Source: Moraxellaceae bacterium
Lineage (GTDB): Bacteria; Pseudomonadota; Gammaproteobacteria; Pseudomonadales; Moraxellaceae
Assembly (NCBI GenBank): GCA_030146505.1
Contig: JASLCO010000292.1
Coordinates: forward strand, 1 to 9,239
DNA: 9,239 nucleotides
Direction of reading: 5' to 3'
The position numbers and the translations under genes were made by a program. Positions 1 through 5,869 of this stretch are shown piece after piece. The notes beneath the pieces were generated by a model, which saw only the letters and a list, made by a program, of their open reading frames with translations, was not told where the DNA came from and did not search any database. How positions within the stretch are numbered: position 1 is the stretch's first letter; each line of letters begins with the position of its first letter.

Positions 1-52
1 TCCGCGAACCTGAACAGCGGAGCGGGTTCGCGGCTAAAGCCGCTCCTACGGG
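1..52 (-). repeat. REP-like palindrome, probably half of a doublet cut by the window edge
   Basis: Read on the minus strand, a GTAG tetranucleotide (bases 49-46) is followed by GAGCGGCTTTAGCCGCGAA, a palindrome whose stem GCGGCT/AGCCGC lies at 30-43. A GTAG/GTRG head next to a hairpin is the known layout of REP elements mobilised by RAYT transposases. In addition CCGCGAACC (2-10) is the exact inverted copy of GGTTCGCGG (25-33). This suggests that a second copy on the plus strand begins just left of the window and faces this one. No coding sequence is seen here. Confidence 0.6.
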
Positions 53-112
53 AAAAGAAAGTCACGAACCAAAGCACCTCAAATCCGGCCATCGACCAAG
101 CATCCGCTTGGC

Positions 113-141
113 TTGACTTGAATCAGGCTCACGTCTAAAAG
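113..141 (+). promoter_or_regulatory. Putative sigma-70 promoter of the tetR-emrAB operon
   Basis: TTGACT (113-118) is a 5/6 match to the -35 consensus. After a 17-base spacer comes TAAAAG (136-141), a weak 4/6 match to the -10 box. Transcription would start near 148-150, giving an untranslated leader of only about 20 bases before the ATG at 169. No strong Shine-Dalgarno sequence is visible in that leader. The boxes are read by eye, so this is a prediction. Confidence 0.4.
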
Positions 142-164
142 TTACTGACCCGTAAGTTAGTAAC
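141..164 (+). promoter_or_regulatory. Putative TetR-family operator (imperfect dyad)
   Basis: GTTACTGAC (141-149) and GTTAGTAAC (156-164) form an inverted repeat of 9-base arms with one mismatch, separated by 6 bases. The outer six bases GTTACT/AGTAAC are a perfect inverted pair. The dyad touches the predicted -10 box, spans the likely transcription start and ends 4 bases before the repressor start codon. Size and placement suit binding of a TetR dimer that represses its own operon. The sequence shows the dyad; its binding protein is inferred from position. Confidence 0.55.
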
Positions 165-168
165 CGCC

Positions 169-858
169 ATGACAGACGCCACTCCCCTTTCCGATACCGA
201 CAGCACCGCCGGCAAAAGCTCCCCGCGCTGGCAGCGCCGCCCTGACGCGCGTCCCGAGGAAATCCTGCGCGCCGCCATGCAGACCTTTGTCGAACGCGGC
301 TTTGCCGCCACCCGGCTGGAAGAGGTCGCGTCCCGGGCAGGCGTATCCAAAGGCACGCTCTACCTGTACTTCAGCAACAAGGAAGAGCTGTTCAAGAGCG
401 CCGTGCGGGACAGCATCCTGCCGCATATCCAGAGCGGCGAGCAGCGCCTGGCCGACTTCCAGGGCAGTCCGCTGCTGCTGCTGCGCGAAGCCTACGAACG
501 CTGGGCCGCCGTCGTGACCGATCCCCTCATGGGCGGCCTCTGCAAGCTGGTGGTGACGGAGGCCGCGAATTTTCCGGAGGTGGCCGGTTTTTATTTTGAA
601 CAGGTCATCAAGCGCACCCGCGCGCTCTTCGCCCACATCCTGCAACGCTGCGTGGCGGCCGGCGAACTGCGCGAGCTGCCTACCGACCTTGCCGTGCGCG
701 AAATCACTTCCCCCATTCTTTTTGCCGTGATGTGGCGCCAGTCCATGGCCAGCCACGACGACAAGCCGCTGGATATCGCCACGTATCTCGACTTCCACTT
801 CAACACCCTGCTGCAAGGATGGCGCACCCCTGACACCGAAACAGGAAGCAAAAAATGA
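169..858 (+). CDS. TetR/AcrR-family transcriptional repressor of the efflux operon
   Basis: A 229-residue regulator, a usual length for TetR proteins. The N-terminal DNA-binding domain covers roughly residues 28-75: helix 1 begins RPEEILRAAMQTF, the turn has the typical GFAATRLEEVASRAGVSKGTLYLYF, and NKEELF follows. The first 25 residues are a polar, probably disordered leader. The rest is the helical ligand-binding and dimerisation part, including a segment around 140-175 (FYFEQVIKRTRALFAHILQ) typical of the C-terminal domains of AcrR-like proteins. The start is the ATG 4 bases after the dyad; ribosome binding looks weak, and an internal ATG at 277 would cut into helix 1. It overlaps emrA by 4 bases (ATGA), so the two are translationally coupled. 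It most likely represses itself and emrAB and is released by an exported compound; the ligand is unknown. Confidence 0.93.
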   Translation: MTDATPLSDTDSTAGKSSPRWQRRPDARPEEILRAAMQTFVERGFAATRLEEVASRAGVSKGTLYLYFSNKEELFKSAVRDSILPHIQSGEQRLADFQGSPLLLLREAYERWAAVVTDPLMGGLCKLVVTEAANFPEVAGFYFEQVIKRTRALFAHILQRCVAAGELRELPTDLAVREITSPILFAVMWRQSMASHDDKPLDIATYLDFHFNTLLQGWRTPDTETGSKK

Positions 859-1952
859 ACTCGCAGACACAGCCTCCGGAAACCGACAACGCCACCGGCA
901 GCACCGGGCCCGCCGCCAGTCCGCGCAAGAAAATCTTCATGGGCGTGGCCGCGCTGGCCGTGCTGGCCTATGCCGGCCATGCCTGGTGGTTCAACGCGCA
1001 CTATGTGGAAACCGACAATGCCCAGGTGGACGGCCACATCATTCCGGTCTCACCGAAAATCGGCGGCTTCATCACCACCATCAATGTGCAGGAAAACCAG
1101 AACGTGAAGGCCGGCGATGTGCTGGTCACCATGGATGACCGCGATTACCGCTCGAAAGTGGCACAGGCCCGCGCCGATCTTGCACAGGCCATCGCCACCT
1201 CCGGCCGCGGCAAGGAGGCCGGCCAGGCCGTGGCCCAGCTCGGTGCCGCCAGTGCCCAGGCCGAAGCAGCGCGTGCCGACATCGCGCAGGCGGAAGCCGA
1301 CTTCGACCGCGCCTCGCGCGATGCCGAGCGCCTGCACGCGCTGGTGGAGAAAAAACTGGTCAGCCCACAGCAGTACGACACGGCCGAAGCCGCACAACGG
1401 GCGGCCCAGGCCCGCCTCAATGCATCGCGTGAAGCCGCCCGTGCCGCCACGCAGCAGGTCAGCGCCGCCAGCGCGGCGCTGCGTGGCGCCGACGCGCGCC
1501 TGGAAGCCGCGCGTGCGGCGCTGGACATTGCCGAACACCAGTTGGCCGACACGAAAGTGACCGCCGCCGTGGGCGGTACCGTCAGCCAGAAAACCGTGGA
1601 GACCGGCCAGCTCATGCAGGTGGGCCAGCCCATGATGAACCTGGTGCCGCTGAACGATGTCTGGGTCACCGCCAACCTCAAGGAAACGCAGGTGCGCGAC
1701 ATCCGGGCCGGCAATGCCGTGCGCGTGGAAATCGACACCTACCCCGGCGTGGAATGGAAAGGCGCGGTGGAATCACTGGCACCGGCCACGGGCGCCAAGT
1801 TCACCCTGCTGCCGCCGGACAATGCCACCGGCAATTTCACCAAGATCGTGCAGCGCATCCCGGTACGCGTGCGCATTGACGCCGGCGAGCATCCCGATCA
1901 TGTGCTGCGTCCCGGCATGAACGCCGTGGTACGCATCGAAAAATCCCGCTGA
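855..1952 (+). CDS. emrA: EmrA-type membrane fusion protein (HlyD family) of a tripartite efflux pump
   Basis: A 365-residue periplasmic adaptor anchored in the inner membrane. A cytoplasmic tail of about 25 residues (with RKK just before the membrane) is followed by one membrane helix at about 27-46. The first half of the biotinyl-lipoyl domain starts at YVETDNAQVDGHIIPVSPKI (50-69), a hallmark of EmrA/HlyD adaptors. An Ala/Gln/Arg-rich alpha-helical hairpin (coiled coil) spans about 100-215. The second lipoyl half follows (DTKVTAAVGGTVSQKTVETG), then a beta-barrel domain with NLKETQVRDIRAGNAVRVEI and a PPDNATGNFTKIVQRIPVRV stretch typical of EmrA. AGGAAG sits 7 bases before the ATG, which overlaps the tetR stop. 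It should link the EmrB pump to an outer-membrane TolC-like channel, which is not encoded here. Substrate is unknown. Confidence 0.93.
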   Translation: MNSQTQPPETDNATGSTGPAASPRKKIFMGVAALAVLAYAGHAWWFNAHYVETDNAQVDGHIIPVSPKIGGFITTINVQENQNVKAGDVLVTMDDRDYRSKVAQARADLAQAIATSGRGKEAGQAVAQLGAASAQAEAARADIAQAEADFDRASRDAERLHALVEKKLVSPQQYDTAEAAQRAAQARLNASREAARAATQQVSAASAALRGADARLEAARAALDIAEHQLADTKVTAAVGGTVSQKTVETGQLMQVGQPMMNLVPLNDVWVTANLKETQVRDIRAGNAVRVEIDTYPGVEWKGAVESLAPATGAKFTLLPPDNATGNFTKIVQRIPVRVRIDAGEHPDHVLRPGMNAVVRIEKSR

Positions 1953-2026
1953 GCGGCGCACCGCCACTGGCAACTGCAAGCAACTGCGCACGCCCTGTCT
2001 TGCGGGAAAGGCAAAACTCCCGGGCT

Positions 2027-2046
2027 GTAGCGGCGAATTCATTCGC
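2027..2046 (+). repeat. REP-like palindrome between emrA and emrB
   Basis: GTAG (2027-2030) is followed by a short palindrome whose arms GCGAAT (2033-2038) and ATTCGC (2041-2046) flank a 2-base loop. This repeats the GTAG-plus-hairpin layout at the left edge of the window, with a different stem. It lies in the 136-base gap between emrA and emrB (1953-2088), unusually long for two subunits of one pump. No terminator and no convincing promoter were seen in the gap. Confidence 0.45.
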
Positions 2047-2088
2047 ACACAAACACGTCAATTTGCAGGTTTTTCCGGAAAAGCAGCC

Positions 2089-3669
2089 ATGAACGTCTTC
2101 CCCCAAAAAGAGTTCAGCGACGCCACCATACATCGCAACCGCTTCATCATCGCCATGGTGGTGACGCTGGCGGCGATGATGGAGTTGCTGGACACCTCCA
2201 TCGTCAACGTTGCCGTGCCCCAGATCATGGGCAACCTCGGCGCCACGCTGGAAGAAGTGACCTGGGTTTCCACCGGCTACATCGTGGCCAATGTCATCGT
2301 GCTGCCGATTTCCGGCTGGCTGTCCAACCGCTTCGGCCGGCGCAACTACTTCATGGGCTCCATCGCCCTTTTCATCATTTCCTCATTCTTCTGCGGCAAT
2401 GCCTCTTCGCTGGAAACGCTGGTGTTCTGGCGCATCGTGCAGGGCCTGGGCGGTGGCGGCCTCATCTCCACCGCCCAGAGCACGATCTACGAAACCTTCA
2501 CGCCGCGCGAAATCGGCAGCGGCATGGCCATCTTCGGCATGGGCATCATGATGGGCCCCACGCTGGGCCCCACGGTGGGCGGCTACATCACCTACAACTT
2601 CGCCTGGCCCTGGATTTTCTACATCAACATTCCCATCGGCATCATCGCCCTGCTGCTGGCCAACCAGCTGCTGCCCGATTCCCGCTTCCACCAGAAAATC
2701 ACCCGTGTGGACTGGACCGGCATCGCCCTCCTGGCACTCAGCATCGGCACGCTGCAAGTCATGCTGGAGCGCGGCGAAAAACAGCTGTGGTTCGATTCGG
2801 TGGAAATCCAGATTTACGCCGGGCTTTCCTTCTTCAGCTTCATCGCCTTTATCTGGCACGAGCTGGAGGTGGACCATCCCGTGGTGGATCTTGCCGTGCT
2901 GCGTGATGCGCAGTATGCCGCCGGCCTCGTGTTTTCCTTCCTGCTCGGCATGTCGCTGTTTGCCACGGTCTTCTACCTGCCGCTCTACCTGCAAACGCTG
3001 CTGGGCTACAACGCCTGGGAAACCGGCAAGGTCATCCTGCCGGGCGCGCTGGCCAACGGCTTCACCATGGCCCTGCTCGGCAAGTTCGTGGAAAAGAACG
3101 ATATGGACATGCGCGTACTGGCCATCATCGGCATCGCCGTTTTCGGTTTCAGCATGTACCAGCACAGCCTGTTCACCACGCAAAGCGGCGACGTCGATTT
3201 CTTCTGGCCGCTCATCCTGCGCGGCGTGGGCCTGGGCTTCATGTTCATTGCGCTCAATGCCCTGGCCATGGCGAAAATAGCCCCCAGGGACATTGCCAAC
3301 GCCACCGGCATCTACACGCTGGTGCGCCAGCTCGGCGGCTCGGTGGGCATCGCCGCGGCTGCCACCCTGTTCACGCGCTGGTCCGCCGAATACAAGGCCG
3401 ACCTCAGCCTGCATGTGAGCCCTCTGGCCACCAGCACGCAGAGCAATCTTTTCATGATGGAAAAATGGCTGCAGATGAAGGGCACGAATGCGGCCGAGCT
3501 GCAGGAAACGCTATTGCGAATGGTGGACGCCAAGCTCACGGCGCAGGCATCCATGATCGCCTTCGAGCACATCTTCCTGCTCTTTGCCGCCACGCTGACA
3601 CTGGCCCTGCCCCTGATGCTCTTCATGCGCCACGCCAAGGGCCTGCGCCGGGGCGCGGCTGACCACTGA
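2089..3669 (+). CDS. emrB: EmrB-type multidrug exporter, MFS DHA2 family (14 membrane helices)
   Basis: A 526-residue inner-membrane drug:proton antiporter, the usual length for DHA2 pumps. Visible family motifs are the helix-1 motif LLDTSIVNVAVPQIM (33-47), motif A in the loop between helices 2 and 3 (GWLSNRFGRRN, 76-86), motif B RIVQGLGGGG (115-124), and the antiporter motif C around MGPTLGPTVGGY (155-166). Alternating hydrophobic stretches continue to about residue 515 and the protein ends in a basic tail. A polar periplasmic loop near 440-480, before the last helix, is typical of EmrB. A weak GGAA lies 8 bases before the ATG. Paired with EmrA just upstream, it should export lipophilic or anionic toxic compounds; the substrate range cannot be read from sequence. 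Confidence 0.94.
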   Translation: MNVFPQKEFSDATIHRNRFIIAMVVTLAAMMELLDTSIVNVAVPQIMGNLGATLEEVTWVSTGYIVANVIVLPISGWLSNRFGRRNYFMGSIALFIISSFFCGNASSLETLVFWRIVQGLGGGGLISTAQSTIYETFTPREIGSGMAIFGMGIMMGPTLGPTVGGYITYNFAWPWIFYINIPIGIIALLLANQLLPDSRFHQKITRVDWTGIALLALSIGTLQVMLERGEKQLWFDSVEIQIYAGLSFFSFIAFIWHELEVDHPVVDLAVLRDAQYAAGLVFSFLLGMSLFATVFYLPLYLQTLLGYNAWETGKVILPGALANGFTMALLGKFVEKNDMDMRVLAIIGIAVFGFSMYQHSLFTTQSGDVDFFWPLILRGVGLGFMFIALNALAMAKIAPRDIANATGIYTLVRQLGGSVGIAAAATLFTRWSAEYKADLSLHVSPLATSTQSNLFMMEKWLQMKGTNAAELQETLLRMVDAKLTAQASMIAFEHIFLLFAATLTLALPLMLFMRHAKGLRRGAADH

Positions 3670-3674
3670 TTTTT

Positions 3675-3690
3675 CCGGGACATATCCCGG
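3675..3690 (+). other. Short stem-loop just after emrB
   Basis: CCGGGA (3675-3680) and TCCCGG (3685-3690) form a 6-bp stem with loop CATA, starting 6 bases after the emrB stop codon. No T-run follows directly; the nearest is at about 3708-3712. It is therefore not a standard intrinsic terminator, though it could protect the 3' end of the transcript. Confidence 0.35.
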
Positions 3691-3736
3691 GGCTCCCGAG
3701 CAGGATATTTTTGGGATTTACATCCTTGATTCCCTG

Positions 3737-3848
3737 ACTCTTTTAAGTTGTCGTTCCAGCGCAAGCCGGAACCCATAATGCGCTGACAAAATCACCGTCG
3801 CATGGATCCCGGCTTTCGCCGGGATGACGAAAACACTTAAAAGGGAGT
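3737..3848. repeat. Inverted REP doublet, MITE-like, in the emrB-pfp gap
   Basis: The gap 3670-4054 (385 bases) has no gene I can support. Its main content is this 112-base element. The left arm (3737-3776) and the right arm (3802-3848) are imperfect inverted copies. Each has a hairpin core: GTTCCAGCGCAAGCCGGAAC at 3753-3772 with one mismatched pair, and ATCCCGGCTTTCGCCGGGAT at 3806-3825 with a perfect 8-bp stem. The similarity goes past the cores to the outer ends, ACTCTTTTAAGT on the left against ACTTAAAAGGGAGT on the right. The cores belong to the widespread proteobacterial repeat family of the type GTCATTCCCGCG...GCGGGAATCC. From 3849 to 4045 I see no clear promoter. Confidence 0.7.
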
Positions 3849-4045
3849 TAAGTATGTAATTCCCATATTTTTTGTCCTCTGCCCGGACAGCGGTTGCGGT
3901 GACACGGACAAAGCAGGCAAAAAGACCCGCCAGCACCATCAGGCACCGGATTCCGACCGGTTCCCGTAGAAAAACCTCTGCGCCTTGGGCTAAATCCTTC
4001 CGCCCGTTTCCAGCCGCCACACGGCGGCCCGAGCCTATTGCCTGC

Positions 4046-4049
4046 GGAG
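4046..4049 (+). promoter_or_regulatory. Ribosome binding site that decides the pfp start
   Basis: GGAG is spaced 5 bases from the ATG at 4055. It supports that codon over the in-frame upstream start at 3872, which would add 61 residues. Confidence 0.6.
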
Positions 4050-4054
4050 CTCCC

Positions 4055-5347
4055 ATGCCTTCACGCCCTGCCCTGCTTTACGCCCAGTCCGGCGGCATGA
4101 CGGCCGTCATCAACGCCAGTGCGGCAGGCGTGCTGCATGCCGCCGCGCAGCAGCGCGGACTGCGTACACTGGCCGCCGTGAATGGCGTGCTCGGCATGCT
4201 GGAAGAAGAACTGCTGGATGTCAGCCGCCTTCCGGCACGGCACATTGAACTCCTGCGGCAAACACCGGGCGGCGCCTTCGGCTCCAGCCGTTTTCCTCTG
4301 GGCACGCCGGCATCGCAGCCCGCGCATTACCGCCGCCTGCTGGACGTGATGGCAGCCCATGAGGTGCGCTGGCTGCTGCACAACGGTGGTGGCGGTTCGG
4401 CCGGCACCTCGCTGCATATTGCCAATGCCGCACGTGCGGCAGGCTATCCGCTTGCCGTCATCCATATTCCCAAGACCGTGGACAACGATCTGGCGCATAC
4501 CGATTTCTCGCCCGGCTTCGGTTCCGTTGCCAAATTCACGGCAGTCAGCGTGCGCGAGGCCGCGCAGGACCTGGCCGCCATGGCGCGCACGTCCACCAGG
4601 GTCTTCGTCATGGAAGTCATGGGCCGGCATGCAGGATGGATTGCCGCCTCCGCCGCACTGGCACACACGCAGGACTGCCCCGCGCCACAGCTCATCCTGT
4701 TTCCGGAAGTGGAATTCGAGCGCACGACATTCCTGAAGCAGGTCGCGGCCGTCGTGCAGCGGGACGGTTATTGCGTGGTGGTGGTGGCGGAAGGCGCACT
4801 ACGGAGTGAAGACAGCAGCCTCCTGGATTCAGGCGAGGAACACGCCCGTGACCTCTGGCAGGTGCAGGCCGGACATGCCGCGCCACAAATCGCCGCCCTG
4901 ATCAAAAGCGGACTGGGCCTGCCCTGCCATTTTTCCATCAGTGATTATCTGCAACGTTCGGCAAGGCATCTGGCATCGAAAGTGGATGTCGAGGCGGCCT
5001 GGCAGGTGGGGACCGCCGCCGTCAGCATGGCGCTGGCCGGCGAAGACCGCGTGATGGTGGCACTGCAGCGGCAAGCGGGCCGACACAGCCGCTGGACATG
5101 CGAAAGGGTTGCGCTCGCGCGCGTGGCCGGCCGTGAACGGGGCCTGCCGCGCCGCTTCATCCGCCGCGACGGTTTTGGTGTCAGCGCCATCGGCATGGCC
5201 TATTTGCAAACACTGATTGCCGGCGAGGACTATCCGGAATTTTCCGGCGGCCTGCCCCTGCACGCACCGGCACTGGGCAAGCGCCTTGCAAAAAAGCTGG
5301 AGCATTACGACACCGGCCTGCCAACGCATTTTTTCCAGGCGCCCTGA
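4055..5347 (+). CDS. pfp: 6-phosphofructokinase of the PPi-dependent lineage, with atypical donor-site residues
   Basis: A cytoplasmic enzyme expected to phosphorylate fructose 6-phosphate (reversibly if PPi is the donor), 430 residues, in the normal range for bacterial PPi-PFKs. Family motifs in order: AQSGGMTAVINAS (9-21), the donor loop NGGGGS (110-115), the catalytic PKTVDNDL (139-146; D143 is the expected base), TDFSPGFGS just after, MEVMGRHAGW (186-195) for sugar binding, AEG further on, and YLQRSARHLAS in the C-terminal half. Lysine 140 (E. coli PfkA position 124) marks the PPi lineage. The donor loop lacks the acidic residue expected at the position of PfkA 104 (here Gly114) and the Asp at 103 (here Gly113). 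The start at 4055 has GGAG at 4046-4049, 5 bases upstream, and the family N-terminus begins right after it. The frame is open upstream to 3872, but that extension is basic and unlike any PFK. Donor preference is uncertain. Confidence 0.88.
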   Translation: MPSRPALLYAQSGGMTAVINASAAGVLHAAAQQRGLRTLAAVNGVLGMLEEELLDVSRLPARHIELLRQTPGGAFGSSRFPLGTPASQPAHYRRLLDVMAAHEVRWLLHNGGGGSAGTSLHIANAARAAGYPLAVIHIPKTVDNDLAHTDFSPGFGSVAKFTAVSVREAAQDLAAMARTSTRVFVMEVMGRHAGWIAASAALAHTQDCPAPQLILFPEVEFERTTFLKQVAAVVQRDGYCVVVVAEGALRSEDSSLLDSGEEHARDLWQVQAGHAAPQIAALIKSGLGLPCHFSISDYLQRSARHLASKVDVEAAWQVGTAAVSMALAGEDRVMVALQRQAGRHSRWTCERVALARVAGRERGLPRRFIRRDGFGVSAIGMAYLQTLIAGEDYPEFSGGLPLHAPALGKRLAKKLEHYDTGLPTHFFQAP

Positions 5348-5360
5348 TTCTTACACCCCC

Positions 5361-5454
5361 TGTCGTCCCCGCGAAGGCGGGGACCCAGTGACTTTTCTGG
5401 CCTCAAAAAAAGCGGAGCTAAAGTCGCTGGGCCCCCGCCTTCGCGGGGGCGACA
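5361..5454. repeat. Inverted REP doublet between convergent genes
   Basis: Two 35-base arms (5361-5395 and 5420-5454) are inverted copies with 3 mismatches, separated by 24 bases. Each arm is itself a strong hairpin: GTCCCCGCGAAGGCGGGGAC at 5365-5384 and GCCCCCGCCTTCGCGGGGGC at 5431-5450. The GTCG/GTCC-type heads point outward and the tails inward, as in the doublet at 3737-3848. It starts 13 bases after the pfp stop and sits in the 223-base gap to the opposing operon, where it may end or stabilise both transcripts. The rest of the gap (5455-5570) holds nothing I can name. Confidence 0.8.
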
Positions 5455-5559
5455 GATGATGATGTTGGGGGGCATGCATGGATGCCTTGAACAAGGCCAC
5501 TCATAAGCAGCCCTTCGACACCAGCTTCGCGTCGTCAGTGCAAACGCAATCAACACTGT

Positions 5560-5573
5560 TGAAGCCTGCTTCA
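5560..5573 (-). other. Small palindrome over the DUF971 stop codon
   Basis: TGAAGC and GCTTCA form a 6-bp inverted repeat with a 2-base loop, and the gene's TGA stop lies inside it. No T-run follows on the minus strand, so it is not a recognisable intrinsic terminator. Confidence 0.25.
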
Positions 5574-5858
5574 AGCCACCTCGCGCAAGGCGACCAGATA
5601 AGCCCAAGGAAAAATCCCCTTGTCATGGCCGTCACTGAATACCAGCTGCAGGCCATAGCCTTGTGCACTCATGCCAATCACGGATATATCGGCCGGCACG
5701 GCCATGAGATCACCGCGCAGCTGGCGCGCGCGGCAAAAGGCGCAATGGCAATGGTGACGCAGGCTGGCATGGGACAGGCGCAGCTCGCGGCCATCGGCCC
5801 ATTGCAGGAGCAGCTCTCCGGCCTGTCTGTCATTGCGCACGCGGTGCGGAGCGTTCAT
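5571..5858 (-). CDS. DUF971 protein (gamma-butyrobetaine hydroxylase-like N-terminal domain)
   Basis: A 95-residue protein made almost entirely of one DUF971 domain. Features seen: LLQWADGRELRLSHASLR near the start, the cysteine motif HCHCAFC (C37, C39, C42), then GYGLQLVFSDGHDKGIFPW with H78. Three Cys and one His at this spacing match the zinc site in the N-terminal domain of human gamma-butyrobetaine hydroxylase, so zinc binding is likely. The dioxygenase domain is absent. DUF971 also occurs fused to Mrp/HCF101-type Fe-S carriers, so a role in cofactor delivery or as an adaptor is possible. It is the last gene of the minus-strand operon, 11 bases after the HEAT gene. GCCGGGCCGGG precedes the ATG without a good Shine-Dalgarno, which suggests translational coupling. 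The exact role is unknown. Confidence 0.88.
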   Translation of the reverse strand: MNAPHRVRNDRQAGELLLQWADGRELRLSHASLRHHCHCAFCRARQLRGDLMAVPADISVIGMSAQGYGLQLVFSDGHDKGIFPWAYLVALREVA

Positions 5859-5869
5859 CCCGGCCCGGC

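Noticed and set aside
157..870. 237-residue minus-strand open frame across tetR
   Set aside because: It is antisense to a clear TetR gene and is Gly/Ala/His-rich, as shadow frames in GC-rich DNA are.
2383..3414. 343-residue open frame opposite emrB
   Set aside because: It is antisense to a gene with clear MFS motifs and has the His/Gly/Ala/Asp-rich make-up of a GC-rich shadow frame.
3675..3712. Intrinsic terminator after emrB
   Set aside because: The 6-bp stem is not followed by a T-run; the nearest T-run is about 17 bases further on.
3872..4054. 61-residue N-terminal extension of the phosphofructokinase
   Set aside because: It is basic and low in family similarity, while the PFK fold begins right after the ATG at 4055, which has a GGAG ribosome site. 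The open frame is probably due to high GC.
5358..5455. Small peptides reading RPREGG and PRLRG at the repeat
   Set aside because: These are translations of the REP hairpin family, commonly mis-annotated as short proteins.
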